Counted from the stretch's first letter, positions 1 to 10,968 are shown. The stretch is 64,000 nt of DNA from Solen grandis (GCA_021229015.1 CM037792.1:620001-684000), one strand, 5' to 3'. A program made the numbers and translations. The notes: a model not told the origin generated them from the letters alone.

Positions 1-160
1 TCACAAACTTGCAGACCAAACAATACACAATTTTTTAAACAAGCCATAAACTCACTAACTTGCAGACCAAACAATTCACAATCTTGAACAAGTCATTCGA
101 GTCATTAACTTACAGACCAAACTATTCACAATCTTGAACGAGCCAACTACCCATCCAAAA
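1..160. repeat. Tandem repeat, about 51 bp unit, 3 copies, open at the left edge
   Basis: The motif ACTTGCAGACCAAAC recurs at 7, 58 and (as ACTTACAGACCAAAC) 108, giving spacings of 51 and 50 bp. Each copy continues into a CACAAT(C)TT block and an AACAAG/AACGAG block. The array probably extends left of the window. The copies differ by several substitutions, so this is an old array. No open frame runs through it. Confidence 0.75.
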
Positions 161-439
161 CATATCCGTATCATAAACCGATACTGTACTACGTTCAGTT
201 AGTCATTTTATATCATTATGATTTCATTTTCCCGTCAATTTTGATTTTTTTTAAATAAATTATACTAATGCCTCTCGTCGGTTTCTGTGCAGGAGCAGTA
301 CTAAGCTAGAAATTCGCCAATTTCATCTTGTGAGATAAGTGATGCTTTTTTTAATATGTGAATGCAATTGATATACCAATCGAATGTAGAAAAAAACAGA
401 CATCACCGTAAGACAACAAACAACAACAAAACCCAACAA

Positions 440-1640
440 AAAACAAAACAACACACACATAATCACATAGAAGACCTCATAGTCACATAAGAGACTTCAT
501 AACACATTAGAGACATGACCTCGCATGATAGACATAACAATCGCATAAGAGAACCCATAATCACATAAGAGACTATCATATAAGAGGCCCAATAACCACA
601 CATGAGACAATTACATAAGAGACCTCATTACCACATAAGAGACAATCACATAAGATATCCAATTACCACATAAAAAAAAAATCACATAAGAGACCCCATC
701 ATTACATAAGAGACCCCATTATCACATAAGAGACCCCATAACCACATAAGAGACAATCATATAAGAGACCCAATTACCACATTTGAGACAATCCCATAAG
801 AGACCTGATAACCAGAACAGAACAGAACAGAACATATCTTTATTACTCCGGAAAAAATCAAGTCAAATTAATTTTACCGGTTCAAGGTTTTTAGTGAGTA
901 GTAATAAACAAGTATTTTCGGAAACAGTTGGGAGAAAGAAAGCAGATCTACAATATATTTCTAGCAGAACAATATTTACAATTGTTATTCTGATAATGTT
1001 ATAGCTAATAGCACATATAAGACAATCATATAATAGACCCAATTACCACATATGAGACAATCATATAGTGACCCCAAAACCACATAAGAGACAATCATAT
1101 AAGAGAACCAATAACAACAAAGAGACAATCACATAAGAGACCCGGTTACCCCATAACACATAAGAGACAATCACATAAGAGACCCCATAACCACATAAGG
1201 GCAAATCACATAAGAGACCCCATAACCACATAAGGGCAAATCACATAAGAGACCCCATAACCACATTAGAGACAATCACATAAGAGACCCCATAACCACA
1301 TAAGAGATAATCACATAAGAGACCCCATAACCACATATGAGACAATCACATAAGATACCCAATAACCACATATGGGACAATCACATAAGAGACCCCATAA
1401 CCACATTAGAGACAATCACATAAGAGACCCCATAACCACATAAGAGACAATCACATAAGAGACCCCATAACCACATTAGAGACAATCACATAAGAGACCC
1501 GGTTACCCATTAACCACATATGAAACAATCACATAAGATACCTCATATCACAGGAGAGACAATCGAATAAGAGAGCTCACACATGAGAAATCACTTTAGA
1601 GACCCCATAATCACATATGATACCTCATAATCACATAATA
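440..1640. repeat. Minisatellite built on CACATAAGAGAC, composite unit about 35 bp
   Basis: A short core, CACATAAGAGAC, is followed alternately by CCCATAAC and AATC. Together these form a composite unit of about 35 bp repeated through some 1.2 kb. Copies at the left are degenerate (variable spacing, partial units), while those at about 1140-1500 are nearly identical, so the right half looks more recently homogenised. The array is interrupted at about 812-1010 by unrelated sequence. Open frames crossing it have no coding features. Confidence 0.85.
812..1010 (-). mobile_element. Probable LINE 3' end (5'-truncated), inserted in the minisatellite
   Basis: About 200 bp of non-repeat sequence splits the array. 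At its left edge is (CAGAA)n followed by CATATCTTTATT. Read on the minus strand this is AATAAAGATATG followed by (TTCTG)n, that is, a polyadenylation-like signal and then a pentanucleotide tail. Many non-LTR retrotransposons end this way, and a second instance with the same layout lies at about 18.9 kb. No reverse transcriptase sequence and no clear target-site duplication are visible, so the class is inferred from the tail alone. Confidence 0.4.
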
Positions 1641-2695
1641 GATTATTATGGATGTCCCGATGACTTAAGGATAAATGTGTACTTTCTCTATTTTAAGCAC
1701 ATTTATCCTCTTACTGTGTGCTAATGTCTTTTGTTCAAATGTGTTATGAAATTTGAATTGGAATGAGACCACAGTGACTTGAGCTCTTTATTTATCATCT
1801 GCTTCTGTTATCAACGATCACCTGTCTGAATTTCGCATCAAACATCTACATTTAAATTTGTCTGCAACTGAAATTTCCTCATTTGTTAAACCCATATTTT
1901 ATTCTGCCTCAGTGAATGATTTATGAGTCAAAGGTCACTTAAAGTAATAATGGAGGATCAATTAGAAAATAAATGTTTTGTGCTAAGGTCCATTGATATT
2001 CAATGCCAAAACAGTCGTGAAAGATATTGCTCTTGTACGGATAATTTAATATAATAGATGCTCTAAGCCTTTTGTTTGAAATATTCAAATTATGCGCGAT
2101 CAGTCGTTTTGTTTTGTATGCGCACAAATGTGCAATAATTCATAGTTTATTTGAAAGCGCATCAATTAGTTTGATGTATCTTATTAAAAAAGAAGAATGA
2201 TGGATCGTGCCTTTGAAGTCCTACAAGAAAGATTTGACAATTAATCTGTTATTGGAGTTGATGAAATTGTGCAAACAAAACACAGAGGAGAATACGTGCA
2301 TATTTTAATAAAGGAGTTCTGGAAAGGTTAAAAAAAATGAGGACTCCAAAAGGAGATTGTGAATAAAAATGATTAGTACAAATTCAATTATACACTGTCT
2401 AAGGTGGCATATTGTTTTAGCTTCGGCATTATGAAGCTGTCCACAGATTGGATCGTTGTGTTTATATATATACAGTGTGGAATCACAAAAAGTACTGAGA
2501 ATAAACAAACACAAACTATTTTTCAGTGATTTATGTTTAGTTTCGTCCTTATTGATCACCATGAACACATAGGTACGTTTGTATTTTTTAGTCTGGAACA
2601 ATATCCGATGATGAAACGAAATTTTTACTTTCTGTCCCTAAAATGTTTTGTGGATACTGGCGACACATTCTAAAAAATACAAGTTTTCAACGAAA
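1641..2695. other. No gene recognised; one short inverted repeat
   Basis: AT-rich sequence without a supported gene. An 11-base inverted repeat (GGATAAATGTG at about 1669, CACATTTATCC at about 1699) could form a hairpin with a loop of about 20 bases. Open frames here are under 100 codons, lack splice-site support and resemble no family that can be recognised. Confidence 0.5.
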
Positions 2696-2699
2696 ATTT

Positions 2700-2965
2700 C
2701 TGTCCTTTAAACTGATGATGCCCAGGCGGGCGTCGGGCGCTATAACTTCTATGTCCTTCATTAGATTGCTTCAATATTTTGACAGTTGAAACGTTGACAT
2801 TGTGATTTTGAACTTTAACCTACTTTTGATAAAAAAGCAGCGTCTGGACAGGGTTACCTTTTGGTTAATCTGCTGTAAATTCTATGTGCTTCATTGGATT
2901 GCTTCAATATTTTGACAGTTGCTTAAGTGGATAAACCTCTTCATTATGCAGTTGATCATGATCTT
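2700..2965. repeat. Diverged direct duplication, about 133 bp unit
   Basis: The block TTCATTAGATTGCTTCAATA (about 2758) recurs as TTCATTGGATTGCTTCAATA (about 2891). Both are preceded by TCTATGT and followed by TTTTGACAGTTG. Each copy then carries a GAT-rich stretch ending in CTACTTTTGATAAAA or CTACCTTTGATGAAA. The whole is two diverged copies of one unit and may be part of a dispersed family, although no further copy was found in the window. Confidence 0.6.
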
Positions 2966-3210
2966 GATATTTGATCTACCTTTGATGAAAAAAAAAATGG
3001 TTTGAGAATGAGAGCGTACTTATTCAACATCTTGGATCCTGGCCCACCAAAAAAATTATATTTTTCGAATAACTGAAATAGTATAAGTCGATTTGAAGAC
3101 AAAATTCCTACGTGTCATACACAGATCTTACCAAATTTAGTATTTGCACTAGGAAGGAGCTTACTTGTGATAGTAGTACAAACATCTTACTCCGGAACAA
3201 CACATCTACA

Positions 3211-3399
3211 CCGCGTGGGTTCGAATCCCGGCAGAGTCATTCGGATTTTCATGTGAGGAAGCCTCCCAGCTGGTTTGCGGTAGGTCGGTGGTTCTACCCG
3301 GATGTCTCCGTGCATTTGGGGTCTTCCTCCAATTAGCTGGACGTCGCTATATGACTGAAATACTGTCGAAACGACGGTAAACTCAAATAGTCAAGTCAA
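3211..3399 (+). mobile_element. tRNA-derived SINE, family 1, head lost (5' truncated)
   Basis: Homology to the fuller copies at 6.3 and 10.7 kb begins at the RNA polymerase III B-box (GGTTCGAATCCC, about 3219). It continues through the body (GAGGAAGCCTCCCAGCTGG, GGTTCTACCCGGATG) to the 3' domain GACTGAAATACTGTCGAAAC and a TCAAATAG/TCAAGTCAAA tail. The A-box part of the tRNA-like head is absent, so this copy should not be transcribed from its own promoter. The 3' domain resembles the Meta-type SINE domain known from molluscs. Confidence 0.8.
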
Positions 3400-3531
3400 A
3401 ATAGTCACTGACTCCAGTGTTTGAAGGACTGGTTCGTTTTGCTACTAGTAATCAAAATATTTCCACTGAATTGATTCCACTGGAGTAACCTCAGCCCTGC
3501 TAGTATATTGTGTTCTTGCTGAATGTTGAAA

Positions 3532-3742
3532 TTAAGGTCATTCATCCATCATTAAATTATAACCATGGTCCCTCAAGTGATCGTGGGAATTTTATAGTAA
3601 ATGCAAACCTTTATGGACTTAAGGCAAAAAAACAAACAACCTATAACGCTAAATCAATGAATGTTTGCATTGCACTGTAGATTTTTAAGCATTTGAAGGA
3701 AAGGAACATGATTAAAATTTAATGATTGGTGGGTTACCTTAA
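3532..3742. mobile_element. Palindromic MITE, TTAA family, copy 1
   Basis: 211 bp bounded by TTAA at both ends, with terminal inverted repeats of the form TTAAGGT(A)ATCCATCCATC and a matching reverse complement at the right (GGTTACCTTAA). Sub-terminal blocks ATCATTAAATTATAA and CATGGTCC are also mirrored on the right. Six more copies lie at about 21.7, 23.9, 42.2, 43.1, 45.5 and 57.3 kb. It encodes nothing. TTAA flanks are typical of piggyBac-type target sites, but here TTAA could equally belong to the inverted repeat. Confidence 0.75.
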
Positions 3743-6292
3743 GAAGTTTGGCCCTGATTGTAGATTGCCCACAGAAACTTAACATGTTTTTTCCTCCCAA
3801 AAGGGGCTAGACTGAGCAAAACCAGAAATTCAATTTTGACCTGCGAGGTCAAATTCAACATAACTCTTTTTCATAAGAAATGGTATTAAATATTTAAAAC
3901 CAGTCAAAATGATTTGCATTTGCAGAATAGAAATAAACAAGTAGAAAACTAGAGAAGTATTACAAGTTCGTGTTACTGCAGTTATTGCGTACGTTAACAT
4001 GCGAAATTATTTTCCGTATTTCTCGTTTACCGTAAACAACATTATACAGGACTGTTAAATTCTGAAAATAAATAAATATTCCTTTTGAGTATAAGGTATG
4101 CAGATATAAAAAGATAGGATCAGACACGAATATAATATATTCATCTATATCGCTTGGATTATCAGCTCCCCTCCATGTACAAAATTCTCATCTATACGTA
4201 ATCAAGCAAATCGGGTTTCAGTTGAAATTTGTAATAATATAGTTGCATTCACTCGTGATATGGCAATTTAATGCATTTGATTACTTTTATCAAATGTAAA
4301 AGTTAGTGGTGTAGTGGCATGGCACGATAGGTTTCAGCGTATTGTTTGCAGAGATATGTATAATGTAGAAGCAACGGCTCCAATTTGTGTAGGAAGCGAG
4401 GCTCAGAAACATGCAATTTGCACTGTAATTTACTGGGATCGACCGGAATCAAGAGTGTGTTTGGAAAGTAAATTTACTTTGAAATTTTTACTTTCTAGGC
4501 ATACAGAAAGATACATTGTCTTACAATAAATATCTTAGAATTTCACGGTTCATTTTTCAAGCAGATATGTTGCAAGATTTTCTCGTTGATTTGAACATTT
4601 GGCAAGAAAATTGAATGTGAAATTCTTATTCGCAGTTGACTTGTCTGATTTCTATAAAACACGTAGTATAACATTACGAAAGCAAATATATTTTTCCAAA
4701 GTTTGTCTACAGGCTTTTGGAGATAAAACATGCCCTTATTTTTTCCTATAGAGAGCAAAGGCTCCCAGCTTTGTTTGTTCTCGACAAGCGGGTATTTTGA
4801 CATATATTTTGGTGATGATGATGATGACGATGATGATGATGATGACGTAAGATAAGACCAAATGAATATTTAAAGGATTTTCATTGGTAGAAAATGCCTT
4901 TACCCAGGAAAAAGTTAGGCACCATTGTTTGTTGATTTGACAACTTTGGAAAATAAATGCTTCCTATTCACAAAGTTTAGGCATAGTATCCTGACCCAGT
5001 TATAATTTCTTGGATAAAATCAAAACATTTCTCTTATATGAACATTGAGACCTATTTCGGACCGAACTTTAAAAATATCTACAAAATCTACATTCTCCAT
5101 TTACTTTAATCCTATATATATATGTAAAAGTAAATCATTGTGATTTTCTTGAGTAGGTAACAGCGCTGGTTTATTTCAAAATCGGGGGTTCTTTTAAGAA
5201 ACCATGATATAAAGTCGAACATTAGCCGTAAAATGTCTCGAAAGAAGTGCAGTTAGGGGGCTAGGAGCACCGAACACCTCGCAGAAAGAGAATATCCGAT
5301 TGTCAATCACACGTTATGAAGTGTGGCGTCTACAATTCCCTGTGGCGCGGTTTCTGTCGAGAATTCTTAATCTGCGATCATATGTAATTTGTCCTGTCGT
5401 GTCACCGACATGAAGGCGAACGGAAAATGTTGTATTGTCAAAATAATTTCACAAGAGATGAGAATGAGTGACATCTCGAAAGAGATAATTATTTAGAAGG
5501 TGCACGGGGAATAGCTCGTTAATATCAAGTCAAATTAATCTCGTTTGTTCCGTTTTTGTGGCGTCATGCTCGTTTGCCTGCCTGAATTTACAAGGGACAT
5601 GCATTGATCTGGACCCACCCCCTACTGACTGGAAACTATAGCAACCAATAAATCTTATTAGCCAGTCATCATTTTTGGAGCCGACTTCATACAGTGTCAG
5701 TTTTAATTTACTTTTTATGCCGCACAATTTTGAAAACACAAAGACAGGAGATTCAATAAACATGTCCGCCACACACCCTAAAATCGAGAAAAAAATAACA
5801 TCAGTGACAGAAACAAATGATTTTACTATATATTACTGAGAATCAAATATGCTATCACTCTCCTAATAGGGCAATTTGTTTAAAGCTGGATTAATAATGT
5901 TTAGTTTGTAGTTGACTCGATGATTTACTATTTCTTTACATCTGTCATGTAGGGAGAGTTCACATGAAACCAATTAGAATATCCTGGTCGTAAACTCACC
6001 GAGATGTTTTCTTATTAATAGTTTCTTTTTTATCCTGTCTCTTTTAAGGGTAAGGAGAAGTTTTATTGAAATTATTTTAGATTTTTCATATAAAGACAAT
6101 CTTATTTTACGACTCAATTAAGATAGTGAATTTATATTAGAATTCATCTTATGAATGTCGATGAGATACTGGATTTTTCAGTAATAAATAATATAATTAA
6201 TATCTTACTGTTTGAAACTGAGTGAGATATAGAATTGTGGTACCCGTTCTGTACAGAGAAATATATAGCAAAGTATAATGCGACTTGAATAT
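3743..6292. other. No gene recognised apart from one microsatellite
   Basis: About 2.5 kb of AT-rich sequence. Short open frames (for example 4543-4803 minus, 5530-5772 minus) have no recognisable motifs and no convincing splice signals. The part from about 5240 to 5600 is somewhat richer in GC and CpG than its surroundings but shows no identifiable element. Confidence 0.5.
4812..4847. repeat. (GAT)n microsatellite
   Basis: Twelve trinucleotide units of GAT with two GAC interruptions. Confidence 0.9.
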
Positions 6293-6532
6293 TTGAGTTT
6301 ACCGTCGCTTCGACAGCATTTCAGTCATATAGCAACGTCCAGCTAATTACATGTGGAGGAAGACCCCGAATGCACGGAGGCATCCGGGTAGAACCACCGA
6401 CCTACCGCAAGCCAGCTGGAAGGCTTCCTCACATGAAAATCCGAATGACCCTGCCGGGATTCGAACCCACGCGGTGAGGGGCTGAGTGAGTGTTAAAGCC
6501 AGCAACTTTACCATCTCGGCCACGGAGGTCTC
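6293..6532 (-). mobile_element. tRNA-derived SINE, family 1, near full length
   Basis: On the minus strand the element starts with a tRNA-Leu/Ser-like head (A-box TGGCCGAGATGG; B-box GGTTCGAATCCC). Next comes the family body (GAGGAAGCCTTCCAGCTGG), then the 3' domain (ATGACTGAAATGCTGTCGAA), and it ends in GACGGTAAACTCAAAT. It is the most complete family-1 copy here and defines the head missing from the 3.2 kb copy. A weak AAAGTA repeat flanks it (about 6271 and 6534), too short to be a secure target-site duplication. Confidence 0.88.
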
Positions 6533-6663
6533 TAAAGTAGGATGTAAAACGGATACATTCCATGACGTCACGGCTACGTCACATAATTCGACGTGATTTT
6601 TCGCCTTTTTTTGGTAATGTCTGACCAGTTTTATGCAAAACTTATAGAAAACGACATAAGATA

Positions 6664-6823
6664 AAAAGAAAATGTGTTTGTTTTCACTAAATATGAAATA
6701 AATCTGACTTCGAAGTGAGATTTTTTTAATAATTTCACTTGTGCTTCGCGCTCTTGAAAATATCTAAAAATTCTCATTTCTTAGTGGGAGATACTCAAAA
6801 CAAATATCGCCTATTTATTTTAT
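6664..6823. repeat. Palindrome-prone repeat, copy A of a tandem pair
   Basis: Begins with AAAAGAAAATGTGTTTGTTT (about 6664) and ends with ACTCAAAACAAATATC and CTATTTA. The same start and end are found in copy B (about 6950-7100). The start and end motifs are partly complementary (TTTGTTTT against AAAACAAA), so each copy is an imperfect inverted repeat. Probably a MITE-like element; the internal sequence has diverged strongly between copies. Confidence 0.5.
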
Positions 6824-6949
6824 GCTAACTGATGAAGTACCAGTTCTACCAGTGAAATAAAATCCATATCCCACAGTGTGAGTGATAAAGACCTGCCGGG
6901 ACTACTTTTTTACTTATAAAGGGTATGTAGCATTAGTTAGCATACAATT

Positions 6950-7100
6950 AAAAGAAAATGTGTTTGTTTTGTAAAGATATGGAATATATCTTATCTCGAA
7001 ATGATAAAATTTAGTGAAAATATGAAAACTGTATTAATTTTTGATGAGATATATCCATATCCACTCAAAACAAACACATATCCTCTATTTACTCAAATCA
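6950..7100. repeat. Palindrome-prone repeat, copy B of a tandem pair
   Basis: Starts with the same AAAAGAAAATGTGTTTGTTT as copy A and ends with ACTCAAAACAAACACATATC and CTATTTA. The arms pair well: ATGTGTTTGTTTT near the left is the complement of AAAACAAACACAT near the right, and AGATATGGAATATATC pairs with GATATATCCATATCC. This copy keeps the hairpin better than copy A. Confidence 0.55.
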
Positions 7101-7228
7101 AGTCTTATCAAGTCTCGTAGAGATAAAGAGTGAATTGTGGGACTTCATTCTTAGACGAACATGTTTTTCTTTTGAAATACAGCGATAAACTAGAAAATTC
7201 GACTGTTTACATTTAGTGTGAAACATTA

Positions 7229-7357
7229 GTTTGTTTTTAAGTTAAACGTCTTTCCAGCATTATTTCAGTCATTTGGACCAGTCCTGGAACTAACCTTATA
7301 TGTTGAGCGCCAAGCAAGGGAACTATGCCAGTTCCATTTTTTACGATTTTAGTTTTG
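7229..7357 (-). mobile_element. SINE family 2, 3' fragment
   Basis: Minus-strand homology to the 3' part of the 30.7 kb SINE. It shows AAAATGGAACTGGCATAG, TTCCCTTGCTTGGCGCTCA, the 3' domain CTGAAATAATGCTGG and a GACGTTTAACTTAAAAAC tail. The tRNA-like head is missing. Confidence 0.65.
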
Positions 7358-7737
7358 TGAAAAAAACACACAACGAATTGTATGTTTTGGTTTTGTGCGA
7401 GTATTCAAGCATTATTAATACGATAGCTATACATGATTTTGTTCGTTTATTGGGTCGTCTGCCCATCTGACAGTCACACGATCAGACAAATATATAGTGT
7501 AATCACATTGCAGTATCTCATTTATGCTAAGTACCACAGTGCCATATATTCACGACCATGGATTGGTTCCACGAGCTCAAAATATCGAGGTTGGCGCTCT
7601 TACCATTCTGTCACTTTTTCTGAAGATCAAAAGATATACTTGTCGGTCTCCACATTCAAAGTAATATATACATGATTAAAAGAGCCGAGGTGCGTGCGCA
7701 AATGACAGAGACAACACTGGGGAGCAGTGGTCTAGTG
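7358..7737. other. No gene recognised
   Basis: An 80-codon open frame occupies 7433-7675 on the plus strand, but it has no recognisable domain and no flanking splice or promoter signals that would support it. Confidence 0.4.
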
Positions 7738-7798
<61 letters not shown>

Positions 7799-7820
7799 GC
7801 AAAACAACAACAACAACAAA
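7738..7820. repeat. (AAC)n microsatellite
   Basis: About 20 uninterrupted ACA/AAC units followed after a short break by six more, running into an A-rich tract. A minus-strand open frame here is just poly-valine from the reverse complement and is not a gene. Confidence 0.95.
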
Positions 7821-8046
7821 AAATAAATAAATAAAAAAAATAAATAATAAAACCCCCAAAAAAACCAGACTATGATACATCATAGCGAAGATATTTATAA
7901 CTCTCGGTTTCATTTTGCATCTAAGAGAAGTGTTTGTTAAAGCAACCATATATTTATCAAAGAAACTGTTATCCAAACGGGATATTTTTTATCAAAATTT
8001 CGTGAATTCGAAGTGTATATTTAAGCTTGTTGTTAATATGTCTAAG

Positions 8047-8255
8047 TATAGACAATTTCTCCAGAGAAACGGCAATACCCGGTGTATTCGCTATTTTAAA
8101 CTGACCAATCAGTGAATGGGGAAAATCTCAAGTGTATGTTTATTTCCCTTTGAACTATGTAAAGAATGTTTACACATGTATGTAGATTAAGTGTTCTGGA
8201 AGTGCTCGTTGATTTACGAAGATTTACGTCTCATTTCTGAGTGAAGTGGTCTATA
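8047..8255 (+). mobile_element. MITE, TAGAC family, copy 1
   Basis: Bounded by TATAGACAATTTCTC at the left and GTGAAGTGGTCTATA at the right, so TA-TAGAC...GTCTA-TA. This suggests a TA target site with TIRs of about 14 bp. Internal markers shared with the 25.3, 60.9 and 61.2 kb copies are GACCAATCAGTG, AATCTCAAGTGTATGTTTAT and GATTTACG...CTCATTTC. Non-coding. A TA duplication is usual for mariner-type elements, but no transposase is present to confirm the class. Confidence 0.7.
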
Positions 8256-8507
8256 GGAATATCTACCAATGAAATTCGTTCAAATATTCATTGGACACTG
8301 TCTTCCGTCATCATCCTTTCGTAGGTCAAAACCACCACACATGGTAGATGATCTTGGGATCATTATCCTTCAATAGGATAATGGATAATGCCCTTGATGA
8401 CTCTGATGGAAATCGACGTACTCGGGTTTCAGCGGCTGGACCACATGCCTTTTTTTAAATCCCAAATCTGAAGCAGAACACATGATAAGCGGTTCAATAA
8501 CCGGAGG
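8256..8507. other. Short unannotated spacer
   Basis: No gene recognised between the MITE and the minisatellite. A local repeat of GGATAAT motifs occurs around 8372-8388. Confidence 0.4.
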
Positions 8508-9406
8508 TCATCCGGTACTCAACATCCGGTACTCAACATCCGGTACACCAACATCCGGTACTCAACATCCGGTACTCAACATCCGGTCCTCAACATACAT
8601 CCGGTACTCAACATCCGGTACTCAACATCCGGTACTCAACATCGTACACCAACATCCGGTACTCAACATCCGGTACACCAACATCCCGTACACCAACATC
8701 CGGTAAACCAAATCCGTACACCAACATCGGTATACAGCATCCGGTACACCAACATCCGGTACTCAACATCCGGTACACCAACATCCGTACCAACATCCGG
8801 TACACCAACATCCGTAACCAACATCCGGTACACAACATCCGGTACAACAACATCCGTACACAACATCCGTACCAACATCCGGTACACAACATCCGGTACA
8901 CCAACATCCGGTACTCAACATCCGGTACACCAACATCCGTACTCAACATCCGGTACACCAACATCCCGTACACCAACATCCGGTACTCAACATCCGGTAC
9001 ACCAACATCCGGTACTCAACATCCGGTACACCAACATCCCGTACACCAACATCCGGTACACCAACATCCGGTACACCAACATCCCATACACCAACATCCC
9101 GTACACCAACATCCGGTACACCAACATCCCGTACACCAACATCCGTAACCCAACATTCGGTACACCAACATCCCGTACACCAACATCCCGTACACCAACA
9201 TCCGGTACACCAACATCCGGTACACCAACATCCGTAACCCAACATCCGGTACACCAACATCCGGTACACCAACATCCCGTACACCAACATCCGGTACACC
9301 AACATCCCGTACACCAACATCCGGTACACCAACATCCCGTACACCAATATCCGTTACCCAACATCCGTTACCCAACATCCGGTACAACAACATTCGGTAC
9401 CCCAAC
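8508..9406. repeat. Minisatellite, mixed 14/15-bp units (ACACCAACATCCGGT)
   Basis: About 900 bp of a short unit occurring as ACTCAACATCCGGT (14 bp) or ACACCAACATCCGGT (15 bp), with CCCGT and CCGTAACC variants; roughly 60 copies. The left half mixes 14- and 15-bp units, while the right half is almost wholly 15-bp. Because 15 is a multiple of three, several frames on the minus strand stay open for more than 120 codons with a repeating translation; these are not genes. The unit is GC-rich against an AT-rich background and contains one CpG per copy. Confidence 0.95.
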
Positions 9407-10230
9407 AGACACTTTAATAGGACCCGCGGTGAACAGTGGTTTCATGATGTGTACCGTTAATGGGTAACGCGGCACGAAAAATGTGTAAGACGTCGCCGTC
9501 AGTAAAATGACGTTATCCGTTTTGACGCTAACGACATACGCATTAAGTTGAGTGGTAGTGCTATTTAATGTACATTTTTATAATTGTTTTAAAGATATTT
9601 TTATGGAAGTTTTACAGCATGTTACGAAAATGTGAAATAAACGAACGTTACCGTCTCGTTGATTCTCCCTTTTCATTTAGTTATGAATGGTCCATTATAC
9701 GATTAACTGGGACAACTGCAACAATAAAACAACAAATAAAGCAACAACAACAAATACAGTTTGAGTTATTCTGGAAAAAGTTTGCTTTTGAAATTATTTT
9801 TTTAGACAACACGTTATATTTATCACGTTCCTCACGGTGACCGCGTGCAGTATTTAACATTTGTTCTCTGTCACCTACCTTGATCATTCACGTCAGCCGA
9901 TGAAGATACGCTGATCATTCTACTGTCATTCGACCTATAAAGGTGACAAGACTCGCACATTTCGCTTCAGATGATGTTTGTTTATTGTCTTTTAATAGAC
10001 AGAAGCTTAAAACGTTATCATTTTCTGTGACAGATTGTCACCGCCTGTCCCGCCGACACCGTGGCGACGTCAATAACGGCGGTGCGGGGAACCAATTGTG
10101 TTGCTGGACACCAACAACGTATACCCACAAGTTCACATGAACTTCATATTTCACTTTTTTCTCCATTGTTTGAAACTGTGACTTACTTTATGCAACTAAC
10201 AAAGGGAAGATTAAAACAGATCAATTCCTA
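9407..10230. other. No gene recognised
   Basis: Two short open frames (9568-9840 and 9943-10140, plus strand) carry no recognisable motif. A stretch around 10040-10090 is GC-rich with several CpGs. A small (CAACAA)n patch lies near 9720-9750. Confidence 0.4.
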
Positions 10231-10645
10231 TGGTAGCATATTTCTGCTTAGCCAATGTCGAAACTTCTGAAAAACACATTCAGTTATTTTCTGGCAAATA
10301 GAACATTTTCAAGTTATCTACTTATGTAACTTAACAGGACAAAACTGTCTGTTAGTGTCCACTACTGCCAATCACATATTCACTTAGATTAAGTGGATAT
10401 CATGCTTTTTTCCAGATACTTATGTGAAAAATGCTTGTTATCCACAAAATTTAACTGACTTGCTTGCAAAACAGGCACGATATCCATTTACCTTAAGTGA
10501 ATATATGGCTGGCAGTAGTGGGCACTAACAGACAGTTTTGTTCTGTTAAGATACCTAAGATGATAACACGAAAGTTTTCTACTTGCCAGACAAAACTGAA
10601 TATTTTTCAGAAAGGTTTCGACGTAGCTAAGTGGATAAGTGGCTG
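10231..10645. repeat. Imperfect inverted repeat of about 0.4 kb (foldback/MITE-like)
   Basis: The left arm (about 10240-10415) carries GTCGAAACTTCTGAAAAACA, TTCAGTTATTTTCTGGCAA, AAAACTGTCTGTTAGTG and CCACTACTGCCA. The right arm (about 10465-10645) carries the reverse complements in reversed order: TGGCAGTAGTGG, CACTAACAGACAGTTTT, TTGCCAGACAAAACTGAAT and TTTCAGAAAGGTTTCGAC. The arms are about 170 bp with a spacer of about 50 bp near 10440. No target-site duplication or coding frame is evident. Confidence 0.8.
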
Positions 10646-10730
10646 GCAGATATATGCCACCATACATTCCCCATACAGCCTTTTACATGATCAATCTATT
10701 TCAAAAACATTTTTTTTTTGTCTTGATAAT

Positions 10731-10743
10731 GACCTGCGTTTGA
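10731..10743. repeat. Target-site duplication, left copy
   Basis: GACCTGCGTTTGA, repeated exactly at 10969-10981 on the other side of the SINE. Confidence 0.85.
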
Positions 10744-10968
10744 CTTGACTTGAGTTTACCGTCGCTTCGATAGTATTTCAGTCATATAGCGACGTCCAGC
10801 TAATTACAGGTGGAGGAGGACCCCGAATGCACGGAGGCATCCAGGTAGAACCACCGACCTAACGCAAGCCAGCTGGAAGGCTTCCTCACGTGAACATCCG
10901 AATGACCCTGCCGGTAAGGGACTGAATGTTAAAGCCAGCGACTTTACCCTCTCGGCCACGGAGGCCCC
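10744..10968 (-). mobile_element. SINE family 1 with internal B-box deletion
   Basis: A minus-strand family-1 SINE with perfect 13-bp flanking duplications. The head (TGGCCGAGAGGG), body (GAGGAAGCCTTCCAGCTGG) and 3' domain (ATGACTGAAATACTATCGAA) are present. Between CTTACCGGCAGGGTCATTC and the head, however, about 20 bases covering the B-box (GGTTCGAATCCC in the 6.3 kb copy) are gone. The intact duplications show it moved by retrotransposition. The deletion either came afterwards or marks a B-box-less subfamily. Confidence 0.88.

Noticed and set aside
440..1640. CRISPR-like look of regularly spaced CACATAAGAGAC units
   Set aside because: The spacers are themselves repeats, the unit is a composite minisatellite, and everything else in the window is animal nuclear DNA.
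3112..3336. 74-codon frame at 3.1-3.3 kb
   Set aside because: Mostly SINE sequence; no independent coding evidence.
6347..6571. 74-codon minus-strand frame over the 6.3 kb SINE
   Set aside because: Lies almost wholly within the SINE; it is not a gene.
7656..7976. 106-codon minus-strand frame rich in valine
   Set aside because: Translation of the reverse complement of (AAC)n, with no non-repetitive domain.
8608..9405. Several 120-134 codon minus-strand frames with repeating VYRMLVYG / CTGCW translations
   Set aside because: They follow from the 15-bp minisatellite staying open in all three minus frames. There is no start context, splice site or non-repeat portion.
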